Source: Litomosoides sigmodontis (lineage: Eukaryota; Nematoda; Chromadorea; Rhabditida; Onchocercidae). Taken from it: a stretch of 64,000 bases of DNA. Of this stretch, positions 48,647 through 62,200 are shown piece by piece. The notes below the pieces were generated by a model that saw nothing but the letters and a program-made list of their open reading frames with translations, was not told the origin of the DNA and made no database searches. Position 1 is the first letter of the stretch, and every line of letters starts with the position of its first letter. Position numbers and translations under genes: made by a program. Location of the stretch: NCBI GenBank assembly GCA_963070105.1, contig OY718803.1, positions 9,715,823 through 9,779,822 on the forward strand, written 5' to 3'.

Positions 48647-49684
48647 AAATGATTATTTCATTCAAAATCGCTCAAATTTTGTTTTCTGTATGATCTTTTT
48701 TTGCGTTTTCACTATCAATTCGTTTCTCTTTTACTCGATTTTACGAGCTGATGAGGTTATTACGTAATTCCAGTTAGCACGATGTACTAGTTTCTGAAAT
48801 CTCTTCCACTCGATTTTAATGACTAACGAAGTGATTACTTTGTCTTAATCAGTGTGGAATAGCAGTCTCTAGAAAAAAATGTTCCTATAAACTTAAAGAT
48901 ACGAGAAAAAGGTATCAATGCCATGTTATCAAGCTGCATATTCCGACATACTGCGTTTTTATCTTTAGCGCATGATGTTCAGCATTAAAAGAAATCATAA
49001 AACAGTTTCGTGCTGTTTTTTTTTTTATATATGCGGTTTTCTTCATGCAACTAGCATTACATCATTTCTTCTTGTATAATTATGTATGTTGTGGTGCTTG
49101 GCCAAAATGGTCATAAATTCTAAAACTTTCGATGAACACAGAAGGAATTCGTGAACCTACCACCATGCGATATTATCTGATTTATTTTCCACCCATTGTA
49201 CTCACTCACTGTTTTTGTCGCAATAAATTTGTTGTTGCCAGTTGTTTCATATATTTATTTTTAGATAAGTTTTTTATTTGTCAACGATATTTTTTTTTAC
49301 TTTTGTACACATATTGGACAGGTTATTCCTTCTCGAGGCAAATGCGATATTTGGTTAATCGTAAGGGTACAATTGTACTTGCTGTCTAAAACAGAATCTT
49401 CAAAGTAGTTATCAAATTAATACTGTTACTAGTTGGCAAATTCACTAATTATGACGGTATTTTCTGCTACTAATTTTAGAAAGGATGGTGGTAGAGCACA
49501 TTTTACAACTTCGCAAAAATCGGTTATTTTTCTGCCAACGGCATTTGATTGGTAGATTTCATAGGAAGTACAAGAGATTAGACAAAAAGGAAGTAGGCCT
49601 TTCTTGATATCCTGCATTAAGGAGCACTGATTTGAGTTGGTGCGCCTTCTCTGAATATTTTACATAAATTGTAGGTTCAAAAAG
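48643..49684. other. intergenic region, eif-3.J to LSD1-like gene
   Basis: About 1 kb between two same-strand genes. A TTGTAG acceptor at 49673-49674, ten bases before the downstream start, is a probable trans-splice site. The distance is longer than the usual 100-500 bases in a nematode operon. No coding exon recognised. Confidence 0.5.
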
Positions 49685-52600
49685 ATGGCCGATGAAGCAA
49701 CCAGTTCATGTGATATGCGACGTAACCTGCGAAGCCATTCGCTGAATCGATTTGATCATGGAGCGAAGGATTTTGAAATAAGTTACGATAATATAGACAT
49801 AATGCAGTGGGAGGATGATGATGTCGGTAATGATTTAGCAAACCACTAATATATGATTTCGTATATAATAGTTGCGTTATATGATGATAATCGGGGTCAG
49901 ATTCTCCAACAGAAGTTAAGCGATAAGTTGTGCATTTTGAGATCACTTTGTACTTTAAGAATTATATTACTTAAATATTTCTTTCGCATCTTTTCATGTA
50001 CATATTTTTGTAGCTCTACATTTGGCCGCCAAGAAATCTTGTCTATTGTCTAATCAACCAACAGCACAGGAAATGAATGCTTTTCCGGAATTAAAAAATA
50101 ATCGTGGAAGTACTGCTTTATACCTGTATTTGAGAAACAAATTGGTAATTCTTTGTTTTACTTATCTCAAAGTGAAATAAACTGTTAAATGTGAAATCTT
50201 TTTAAATTTTGATGAATATCAAATGCTTTATCCATATTTTTATGCGGCAAATTCCTTCCGCAAATATTTATTTCAGTTACAAATGTGGCATCGAAATCCA
50301 CGGATAGAACTTACGCTTCAGGATTTTATGGCTGACATACCTTCACCATATGATAGTAAGTTTTTATTACTTATTGACACATAAAAATTCAGCTTCAAGT
50401 TTTCTAACTTTCCGAACTCCATCTTTTAATGGATCACTGCATAGTTTAACATCTGCAAGCTTCGATTAGAAATATATTTGATCTAACTGTGGAATTTTTG
50501 GTTTTTTTTAAAACGAGCGTCATAAATTTTTTCAGGTGACCCAATATTTGCTCGCCGCATTTATGAATTCCTTCAACGTTTCGGTTACATAAATGTGGGC
50601 ATCTTTAATCGCTTATCTGGTACGTGACTAAAGCAGTTTTGTTTCGGTGCTATTAACCTGACGTTTATTTATGTATTTAAGACGCTACCAAAATTTTGCA
50701 CTATATTTGAACATGTTATGATAACCGCATTGAAGAATTTCGATGAATCCTCTCCTTAATTTTGATAATTACCAGATATGAAGATTGTTCCAGCTTTACC
50801 AGAAATTTTCGCAAGGCGGGTAATTGTGATTGGTGCTGGCATAGCTGGTGTTATTGCTGCGCGACAGCTCAAATCATTTGGTTTAGATGTGATACTTTTG
50901 GAAGCTAGGGCAAGTGATTTATTGAATCATAATATAATAAACTTCGATGCTGGAAATAATTTCGCAGTGTGGAATAAGATTGATCATAGGCTAGTTTTTC
51001 AATAAAGTTAAGACCAATGTTTTATTATATGCAGAATTTATTGGATTGGTTTTTCAAAAGTTGAGTTGAAAACATCTTTTTACACCTTTTATCTTTTGAA
51101 ACAGTAAACAAATAGCTTTTGCCGCCAGAAAAAATGGAAACATCGAAGGTGTCTTAATCTGTAATCCTGTTTTAGTAGTTTCAATGATCCATGTAGATAT
51201 TGATATCTTAAAATTATAAGGAAAATAATTGTTCAGTCACGAATTGGCGGCCGTATATCAACATACATTAAGCCACTTACTAGCACTGCGGAAAACAAAA
51301 ATCGCGATCATATTGTTGGAGAATTAGGCGCATCCTTCATTTATGGAACATGTATGTCCGTATGTCCTTTATAGTCTTGTCTGAAAAAATTATAGAAAAC
51401 ATTATTTGTTAAAGGTGGACTTTAATAAAATTCAAGATGTTCGTTCCACTTGGTTCTTTAACAGATGGCCCTTCAAAAGAGTTTTGAAGCACTGAAACAA
51501 TTAGGTTTAATCTGTATTCTGCGCGCACTTAACCTATCAGCCTGCACCCATTGCTGACTAGTAATCCTGGTTTTTTATTTACTCTTGAATTACTCGAAGT
51601 TATTTTTCGTTCTATTTTAACTTCGATATGTTGAGGAAGAATGCGGCAAATTGTGGCAGACCTAAAAGGCGTTGAAATTTTATTTTCAATTCTGTTTAAT
51701 ATATTTCAGTTTCAAATCCACTGATGACGCTATGCAAGCAGTTTGAAGTTAGATGTTTTCCTATTTGCCTTGATCAGTGTCCAATATACGATCCCACTGG
51801 CAAAGCGGTATGCCGCTTTTTCCAAGTTTTATGAATACATTTTTTCTCCAATTGAATTGGAAATCAAGTTTTTTTTCTCTCTCTCTCTCTCTTACTCTCA
51901 AATGCATGGCTATTATTTCGAGTTGAATTGTTTAAGGTTTTATGATGCATTACAATTTTTATAAAATGAAATTTAGATTGAACCTCGACGAATACGATTG
52001 GTTGAGCGCGCATTTAACAGTATCATTTCTGCTTCAACATATATGGCGCATGTTAAAGGAATTACGGAAATTAACGGACGCAAATTAAGTTTAGGCGAAA
52101 CTTTTACTGTTATGTTAAAGTGAGTTTGAGACGTTTGATTGATAACTTCTTGTAAACATTACTATTGCCCATCTACTAAGCTTTTTACAGTGTTTTAGTG
52201 TTGCTTTATGCAGTGTGGAATGTTTTCTTTTATCCCATACACTTTCGAGTATACTTGGCTAAGCTAAGCTCACGGCTGAGCTCACATGGACTCTCAAAAT
52301 ACCTTGTGAATAAAAAATTTTGTTGCTTTCGTTTGATGCATCAAAAAAGTTGTGTGCAAAATTAAGTCCTTCTAAAGTTTAATGTTAATTTTGATGCGTT
52401 GTGTTGAACAAAGGATTTTATGCACACATGAATATATTCAGAGAACAGGATTATCGATTGCAGACCAGACGTATTTCTTATTTTGTATCTTATGAGAATG
52501 TGCTTAATAAGCTGAAAGCCGTTCAAGACACGGTAAGATTTATACTTTGTAATTTTTTGTGTGATATATTAAGTATTGATTATTAATAATTGGAATTTTT

Positions 52601-55122
52601 AGCAGTATATCTGAAGTTTAGGTAAAATAAGTTGAAACGTCCGTATTATTTTCAACATGATGTTATTGTAGTTAAAAATTAAGTGGAATAGCTAGCTAAC
52701 GATTGACATGAAATATGATTTCGATAAGTTTAATGTATATGCACACCGTTAGTGTGATGTATAGTAGACATACTATTTAGAAGTTCAAGAACTTCCAGTG
52801 ACAAATACGTAGCTGATGTTTTTAGATGATTCTCAAAAAGGATGAAATTATGCGATTGCATGCAGCTTACGACGAATTAAGGGGAAAGGAAGGATGTACT
52901 GATTTAAGCGAAGATGAACAAATGGAAAATGAAATCATGTTAAAATGTGCTGTCAAAGATATTAACGAAGCAATTCAGGTTGTGTAAAATTTAAATTTAC
53001 AATTAAAAATCGATTACCAGTTGTGGTATTGTTGGTGAATAACTAATAGTGTGGTTTAAAATTGTGTGTCTTTAGATTCAGTCTTTTGAGAAAATGAAAA
53101 ATTAAAAAGATTAAATTACTCGATTAGATATGACAGATTCGTCATTGAAAACAAATTCTCAAATTAATAATGGCAAGTATATGATGGATTTTTTTAATGA
53201 AACATTTAATCTTTTATTGATTATACAAGGGATTTAGTTTCGATGAATTACATGGAGCGTTTTTTAAATTAAATTAGTTAGTTTTCTTTTTTTGGTGATA
53301 AAAATTCCTCTAGTTTTAGTCTTACCAGTCGTTAGAATTAAAAAGGGAAGAAATCAACGTTGCACTTGCAGAACTATCTAAAAATGAGCCAAGGTACGTT
53401 TTTCTTGTGGATTTTCATTTTTTATAAAACCTCGTACTGTGTCACTTTTTAGAGTTCGTAAAAATGTGCAGTATCACCCACGCGTTGCTATGTAAAATAC
53501 AGGTGAACAATGCACTTAAAATATGTTATTTCTGGTCAAATGAGTGCATATCAATTCATATGCTTATTCATTCTTTTCCTTTTAGTAAGTCTGGTTTTAG
53601 TACAAATTCAGAATGCTTTGATAACGGCCATTTGTGAAATAATTGTTTGGAAATAATTAGCCTATTTCTTTCGTTTTCATTTATGCCACCGATACCCTTG
53701 GAAATACAAAAAAGAGGCTTGCAAGTTTAAATGATTAATTACATTGAATATGTATAGCACATAATCAGTAAAACATATAATTCGGTGAAAAGCATGCTTT
53801 TTTTTTTTTGCGAAATTTTGGACCTCTCTACATTACTGTTCATTGCATATCAATTCATCTGTTTATTAATTCTTTTTAGAAATAGGATTATTAAACTTCG
53901 ATTCATTTCAGAAGTAGTTAAAACTTCTGGAAGTCCATTTTTGAGAAAGATAATATTTGTTTGTCCCTCCTGAAGCATTAGCAATCTCTGGTCGCACCTA
54001 AGTGCCTCTCCGTCTGTTTGTGTTTACAATTATTACAGTGTCAGATTGCATCAATGACAACTTAGTTCATGTTTGACCTCTCATTTAATCTTTTGTTCAA
54101 AATTTTTCCTCATCTGCTTTAGCTCCCTCTGAGAATTCATTCCTTTTTTCAGTGCCAATAAAAGTGATACCAGAGGTCACAATATATATATATATATATA
54201 TTGTGTATACAAAGGTCACAACACTATTGGTAATGACCGGTGAAATACCGTACACTTGGGGGAGGAAGGGAAGAGAAAAAAGGAGGATAAGAATTGCGTC
54301 AAAGCATAATCACACGTCTCCATATGTGTGCATATTTATGTTAATTAGATACAATGGATAATTACATTGGAATAAGAAAGTACCATTGTTGGAAGAGGGA
54401 AAATAATAAAAGATTAACAAAAGAGAGGAGAAATGAATCTTTTTTCCAAATTAAATGTTTCTTTTTATAAAAGAGGAAGAGGAGGAGGAACATAACATAT
54501 CAAATACATTTTGGTTAGAAAGAAAATTTTTAAGCAAAACCAAGACAATAAATTTAAGTGTAATGTTAAGTGAATCTCTGACCAGGAAAATGATTAGTAA
54601 GCAAGAGATTCATTCTCTACAAAAGATTGATAAGAATCATACAAGAAGCAGTCAGACAGAAAAGGTATGAAAATTTAATTTGGAAATCAATTATTCAGCG
54701 ATTTGATGTCTCTTCATTTACAGTACGGTTTACATGAATGAAATGGATAAAAGAATACTTGATTTTCACATTGCAAATTTGGAATACTTTATTGGCTCAT
54801 CAATCGATGATGTTTCTTTGAAGTATTGGGATCAAAAGACGGACTATGGCCTAGAGGGACCGAATATGTATGGTAAGTGCTGTATGCATTTTGTATGCAT
54901 TTTTAGGTGCCTGTCCTATTCTCCTTCCTAGATGGAATGGTTGAAAAAGGACCTGAAATGCCTTCTCTATCGTTTTATGGTAAACTACAAGGAGAAAGAA
55001 ATGGACATATAATTAAGTTCGATCCAAAGCTAATGGTTTACTACTCTTTTTTCATTGAAAATTTGTTTTTCGAGCTTTTTTTTTTTCAGAGTAGACTCAT
55101 ATGTAGTATTTGCCATCATTAA
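49685..55122 (+). CDS. LSD1/KDM1-family protein with SWIRM, FAD-binding and tower parts; catalytic C-terminal half missing
   Basis: Histone lysine demethylase family (C. elegans SPR-5, LSD-1). Exons: 49685-49826, 50014-50144, 50277-50355, 50536-50619, 50776-50909, 51237-51351, 51710-51807, 51977-52119, 52442-52532, 52826-52978, 53320-53393, 54724-54872, and possibly 54932-55122. All phases agree; 527 residues with the last exon. SWIRM domain at about 48-145 (LYLYLRNKLLQMWHRNPRIE, RIYEFLQRFGYINVGIFNR). FAD dinucleotide fold with G165-AGIAG, LLEAR, RIGGR and GELGASF. Tower-like helices at about 310-415. Amine-oxidase re-entry is seen as MDKRILDFHIANLEYFIG and LKYWDQ. The family's following half, with the catalytic Lys and the C-terminal FAD motif, is absent; the final exon (DGMVEKGPEMPSLSFYGKLQ) does not resemble it. 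The intron after LLEAR begins with GC. Could be a truncated paralogue, a pseudogene, or a gene whose last exons lie beyond tol-1. Confidence 0.88.
54182..54201. repeat. AT microsatellite in an LSD1-like gene intron
   Basis: About ten AT units inside the 1.3 kb intron before the re-entry exon of the amine-oxidase domain. Confidence 0.9.
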
Positions 55123-56241
55123 TTTCTTATTCATTTCTTTTACATTTCTCATCAGTGTGATCCTTTCGAACCATGTATTTTAGAAGTTTGACTTCATAAT
55201 CATTCCTAAAGTGGTCATTTTCTGTTGAAATACTTTGCATTCGAATAAAATCCAACAGGATAATGAATTCACTTTCATAAATCTGCAATTTTAAAACATA
55301 AGATATTGTCCCTTTTTTATCTAATAATTATCATGCTCTCGATTTAGTTAGGAACGATTTTCCTTGGTACTTTTTAGATTTTCTTTTGATACTACTAGAA
55401 TGCATGATTAATTACTGTGTAATAATATTCTTTTGTGATAGTTTACTCAAACAAGGCAAAACACGCTGTAATAATACAAAGTAAGATAGTACACAAAGAA
55501 TGAATTTGTAAAATAAACAAAAAAAAAAATAAAAAAAAGGCGAAATGCTTTTTCTCACTTATTTAGGAAGGAAGAAAAATGAAATTCATTTCAATTCTAA
55601 AACCTAAAGACGCATTTACCGTTTTTAAGAGAGAACCTCTAGCGTAATATCAACTTTTGAAAGACAGACTTAATGAGGGAAAAGTTTGTTTTTTTAATTT
55701 ATCCGTTAACTCCTAAAATTAAATGTTTACTTCTACAAGCAATTGCCTTAATTTAAAATCAAAAGAAAGGAAACGTTATTGTTTAATAACAATAATAGTA
55801 TAATGGTATCTACAAAATAAAGACCCGTGAGTTGAAGAGCAGTGATATCAATAAAGCAATTTGGTAAAGTTAATCATATTATTTGGACGTTTATGCAGTA
55901 TTAACTTGGATTCAAGTTAAATATTTGTAGATAATTTTAATATTAGAAGTGAATTGAATTATTTTGACTTATTTAAATTTCATTATTGTTTTCTCGATTA
56001 GCAATCGTTCATTTTGGAAAACTTTTTTTTCATTTCCTATTTCTTTTCTAATAGGAAATGCTGTATTCGAATTAAAAAACTTATAAATAGAAATCGCAGC
56101 TTTTTGAAAGTTTTGTTTTTCCTACAAATTTTAGAGCTTCCATGAGGCAGTAGCATAAAGTAGTGGTGTGTTGAGTGAAAATAAGTAGGCCTAACATATT
56201 AAGGAATTTGTTGATGAATACACGTTACAAACGAAAGCAAT
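55123..56241. other. convergent intergenic region, LSD1-like gene / tol-1
   Basis: AT-rich spacer. I searched the plus strand for the missing amine-oxidase motifs and saw none. No other gene is recognised. Confidence 0.45.
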
Positions 56242-59200
56242 TTAAACAATGTCGCTAGGCACAATACTACCGTAACAGTCGGAATAAATTTGTGATGAGC
56301 CACCGCTACAGGAGGATGATGGTGCTATTCGAATAGGTAAGGCTGAATGTAGCAAATTCCAAAATAATGGATCATTCATTCGAATACACGTATTTTTGCG
56401 TAAAATTTGGCCTAATTCAGCATCAAATTGATTTGGTTCAATACCATCACCAAGTAATGCAATTAATTTTTTGTGACGATTTTTAGCAAAAATTTGATGC
56501 GATGTTTTGATCTGAAAAACAAGAAACAATTAGAAATGAATATTTAAAGTATCAGTTATATTATGTTAAAATAAATATCGTAGAAATATGTGACTAATTG
56601 AAATTAATTAGTGAAGTTATAATTTATCAAATGATTCTCTCAATTTATTGCTTTTTTTTAATGCTTAATGCAGCATACCTAACTTGCTACTTATTGTATA
56701 CTCTTGATGAGATACGGTAATTCTGGAGTTACCGTAGCAATACGAATGTACCATACCTGTAATGTCTTCCACTCGTTATCCAAGAAGTGTTGAGTGAGTA
56801 CGAGTATGAGCGATTGAGCGCATTCCATTTGATTGATAAGCTCATCAGATATTGCATGCACTCGTGCATTATAATTTGGACCATCTCTGTGCAGAAGACA
56901 TAGAATGTACTCCTCCGATTCAAGTTGTCTAAAAAAAATTTTTAATTTTTTGGAAATTTTAATTATCGATCTATGTGCGTATTGTTATCAATTCATTCCA
57001 GATAGTTTTTTTTTTTTGCAAAAGAAGGAAACAATTTTGAAGAGTTTAAAATTTCCTTTAGCAAATGCAAACTGAATTTTAATTCTCATCTATGCAAAAA
57101 TTTCCATCCATCTTTTTTTCCTTCATTTTTTTTACTTTGTGTTAATAAATTGGAATTTTTGAAATGTTAAAAAAGTTCAAAAATTTCATACGTATATAAG
57201 GTATCGATGATAAGCTTTTCATCCTTCTTTGAATAGCTAATAAATGCATCGAAATGAATGAGTGGTAATGGACTGGAACCAGGTGTAGTGTGTGTACCGG
57301 TAAATGATGGTGGTACTTTATACCTTCGTTGAACTATAACTGACTTTGTCCTTCGGAAGAACAACACAGCCAGAAGTATCAAGCTGGTTGTTATTAGTGC
57401 TACCGCAAATAGTACCGTAATAATGAGGAATGAATTTGTGGTTCCTTCCGTACCAAATACACCACTTGCAGTAGGTGCACAAATACTCCTAAAAATGATA
57501 TTATTACTTTTTCCTACAACTTTCATGATAAACAAAAGATAAATTTGAAAAAACTCGCTGTAAACAAAAATAGCACTAACGTATTAGCAGTGGCGACAAA
57601 CTCCGCCATTGATATTTTGAAAATGTTATCACCGAAATTTGGAGAATAAGCAGTAAGAATTGTTGTGTCGTTCTCTCGAATTGCTTGACTAATATTTTCA
57701 ACGCAAAAAATATCCGATACGTCATTTATAACATTTAAATTATGCATGAACCAAAATTGTGCGCGAAAACGTGGCGAGCAGTCACAACGGAATAGATTGG
57801 AACCTAACGTGATGTCCGTTATCTGTTCTCCATATTGCTCAATTGATAGCGGTAAATCCTGAGGACATGGCTATCTCTTATTCTCTTCATTGCAAACCTT
57901 TTCTTATTATTATTAATCATCGTTATTATTATTATTATTGTTATTGTTTTTCAATTGCCGTAGCTGTTGCGTCACTTATGCGCAAAGTATATTTTATAAA
58001 AGTTATTGAGAGTGACTGAAAGTCAAATTGCAATGAGAATTGGAAGTTTGTAGACTGTAATTAAGTTTTTGTCTTATATTTCGAGGCAATACCTGTAGCC
58101 TATTATTATGTAAGGTAATGATTTTTAGTTGTGGCATCACTTCGTTGAGTCGGTCACCAAGTGACATTAAATGATTGCTGTGAAGCAATAAGGTTGTTAT
58201 TTTATTCGTTCGATACAGTTCATCACCTGTCAATCGTATCAGATAATTGCCAGAAAGATCTAATACCTGAAATTTAGCTGCTAATAAAAATAATAATTAT
58301 TATTAATAGTGCTATATGAAGTTTTCAGAATTCAAGAAGTTAGATGAATTTGTATAATTTAAAACTTTAGTAGTAGTAGTAAATAACGCACATGTTCAGA
58401 TATTTATATAAGATCAATTCTTAAATTAATTTTTCAATTCTTACTAACAAATAGGAAACCTGTAATGAAGGTAATGTGTTGAATGCCAACGGCTGTATTT
58501 CACTGATTGATGAGTGATTAAGATGGAGGTGCAGAAGACGTGTACGTCCCAGGAAATCATGACTTCGAACTACAGGAATTTCCATATGTTCCAGATAAAT
58601 ATGTGTAGCATACATTGGTATATCCTAAAAATTACCTCCGTAATTGGGTTTGTCTTGTATTGAGAAATTTGAATATCAAAGATTGAATTAGTAATTATGA
58701 AATGTTGAAGGGAAATTTAATTTGTACTAAAAAAAAAGAAAATCGTATGGTCAATTCCTGCCCGAACACCTCCTTCCCATTTATGTTCCATTTCTTAAAC
58801 ATTCAAATGTAATGTAATTTAGTATTTGTTAACTGAAGTAATATTATAACTATCACTTTTGGTGAGAAATTCCTACGATCCTCAGGTTCTAACGCTAAGC
58901 ATCGTACAATATTTGTTGTATATGTAATATCGTAATAGCAGTGACAACCATCGGGACATTTCGATTTGCAATCACAGTTGCCATACTGGCAACATATGCA
59001 GTTTGGTTCACAAATCTAAAATTAATTATTATTTAATATTAATTAAAATTCCTTCCCACTTCCAATGGATCATTAATTACTTTCAGTGTTGCAAAAAGAA
59101 AGTGTTTTAGCAATTCAATTTTACTTGTTGATAATTGCATAGCAAATCATCCTTGCTAACATTTGATAGCAAAATTTGTCCATTATGAATTCGATGCAAG

Positions 59201-62200
59201 CAAACAGCACGATTATCATCGACAATATCGATAAGTGATTTCTCCTAGAAAATAGCTAACTGTACAATTGATTGATTGATTGATTGATAGCTTAAAATAT
59301 GCAAAAGGAAAAGAAGGAAAATGATAAGAAAATTAAATGAATGAAAAAAAAGCAAAGAAATCAATCGCATATGATGAAATTTTGACAAATTAAACTTTTT
59401 TTTTCTTAAATTAATTTTGTTAGAAAATAAAATTAACATCTTTATTATTACGTATCCAATTCATTTCACAGCTACAGTACAACGGATTGTCAGCAACAAG
59501 TAGTCGTACAGGATGACCAGTTGTTAAACTATCCACCATTAATGCTGCTAATTCTAGATTTGATAATTGATTGTTTCGTAAATCCAAATCACTTAGGAAT
59601 TGCTTGTTTCGAAAAGTACCATTAGCAATTGTATGAATTAAATTATCACTTAAATTTAGATATTCCACTGTATTCGGTATTTGCTCATTTGTTAAGGCCA
59701 TAATGCGATTTCGATAGAGCTGCAACAAACAGTGATATCAAAATTTATGCAAATTTTGATTCCTAAAATTTTCAAGATTCCTTGGAAATTGAACGTTTTC
59801 TCATTTTTTTCATATTTTTTTCTTGGTTACTTCATTACTCTTATTTATTGATTAATTGAATATGTTTACTTGTACATGACGTATTCGTGATTGTTGCGTA
59901 CTACTCAGTAGGGTAATTTGATTATAACTCATTTCAAGGTGTGTCATCGATTCCGGAAATTCATCCCATTGAAGCAATTGAATCATGTTGAAACTTGAAT
60001 TAAGACGTTTGAGATTTTGCAACTGTCGAAATGCTCCATTAAAATTTGTCAAATAATTGCCGGATAGGTCAAGTTGGCGTAATTTGGGACATTTCGAAAA
60101 TGCATCTTCGGCCAAATAATCAATTGTATTGAATGAAAGATCAAGTTCGATCAAGCGAGGCATATCCGAGAAAATATACGAATCGATCTATAGCAATAGT
60201 TCTTTTTATGTTTAAATCAATTTTTCATTTTTTTTCCTTGAAAAGGTTAAACTGTTTTCATCCCTCAAAACAATTTTCTTTTTTTTGAAAATGAAATAAA
60301 TTCACTTTTAATTTTTTATAAATACCTTTTTTTTACTCAATTTTTTATTTGAATAGATAAATGAGTCATACTATTAAACATTGTTTTTTTTTTTGCTGAG
60401 AAAGTGATTTCTTCGGAAGTCAGACTGTTATATGTGTTTTAATTTTAATTCATTGAATAAATGAATTTTTTTTCATTTGTTTCAAACTTATGAAAAAAAT
60501 TTTTCTTATTTAAAATTTAATTAAATAAGAAAAAATTTTCTTTTAGAAATTAAAATTTGTTTGATTCATTTCCTGCTCCCCCTTATTGCAATCACTTATC
60601 TCTCCCTCTCTCTCTCTCTCCTATGCAAGAACAATAAGAAAAAGGAAAAAAAGAATCATAATTTTGGCGTCAATAAACTACATTAAACTTGTTAATGGGA
60701 AAAATGTAAAATTTAAAAAGGAAAAAAACTTTTAATAAAAAAAAGAAAGCGATGAAAGGAAGAGAAAGGAGAGAGAGAGAGAGAGAGAGAGAAAGGGAGG
60801 GAGGAGAGTGATAATGACTTGAATATGAGGATGGGATGACCGTTAACGAAAATCTTTTTTTTTGGATTGTTGACGAAATGGAACAGCAACTGTTAATAGA
60901 TCTTCCCTTCCTCATCGAAAGGAAGGAAGGAGGGAAAAAGTTTTAACTGTGTGAAAAACTCTTTCATCAAGTAGAAAAAGTATGAAATGGGCAAGTAGGG
61001 GGGGGGGGGGGAGGGGGAAAGAGAGAGGGAGGGAGGGAGAAAGAAAGAATGGAAAAAAGGAAATTGGTGAATTTGTAAATCGAACGAATCAAATTAAATG
61101 GAAACAGTAGATTGATTGATTTTTTTTCATCGCTTCCTTCTTTGCTTTTTTTTTCATTGGGAAAAAAACAACGGAGAAATCAATATGTTTCGGTTTTTTC
61201 TTTCCAAATTTAAATTTTCAATTAAATTTATGAATAAATTGCAAGTTTTAGGATCCTTTTTCCTCCTTAACATTTCTGAATGAAAGAGTAATTAAAGAGA
61301 AATAAAAATAAAATATGAAATAAAATGGACGTTTACCGATGCAAGCTTATTTTTGCATAAATTCAGCGTATGCAAATGAGGCAATTTGTTGAAGAGAAAC
61401 TTGTAGGTTTTGCTGAAAAGAAAAGAAAACGAGTAGTAATTTTAGGTGTATGCTGATTTTTGAAAAATTTAAGTTATATTTTAAAAAAAAACAATGGAAG
61501 GGAAATTTTTTTTCCTTTGAATTCTCTTTTCACACATATCACTTACAACATGTCATTAGAAGAAGTCAATGTTTAAAAAATTTTCAAAATGTCACCTAAT
61601 TAATTGTGCAATTTATTATTTTAGTTTATGTCCAACTGTCCCCTCCTCCCCCCTCTACCAATCACCTTTCGCCTTCGCTCTCATCCACCGCTGTATTTTC
61701 ATGGATCATTGGTTTGGTTCAATTTAAAAATGGAAGAGGAACGGTTTTCCGGTACCATCCATCCTGAGTTGTCCATTCCATCGAGTGATGATGACCGATT
61801 CTTTTGCATTGGATCTTTTTCGTTCAATTACAAATAGCGGAAATTTTTAAATGATTTCCACAACCTCGCACATATTATACAATATCACGAGCGACACCGA
61901 CAGCATAGTTAAGTAATTAATTGCATTCCATTTGCTGTTCAAAAAAGATGTGAATGGAACTAATTTCAAACAGCACAAGTAATCTTTGCTAAGATCGGAA
62001 GAGAACAGGAGTGTGGTGGTGGTAGTAGTAGTAGTAAGAAGTAAAGTTAATTTAATTTAATTTTAGTTTTTGGAGTAAAAAATTGTAATTGTAGATTGTA
62101 TGAAAAAAGAAGGGATGGAAACTTCTTGGAAGCTTCTATTCCATTAAAATCAGACGTTTTATAACATTAACATTCCAAAATAATTTCCAATTCGCTACAA

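Noticed and set aside
46725..49826. Operon of eif-3.J and the LSD1-like gene
   Set aside because: They are on the same strand but about 1 kb apart, longer than typical nematode operon spacing, and nothing in the sequence shows SL2-type trans-splicing.
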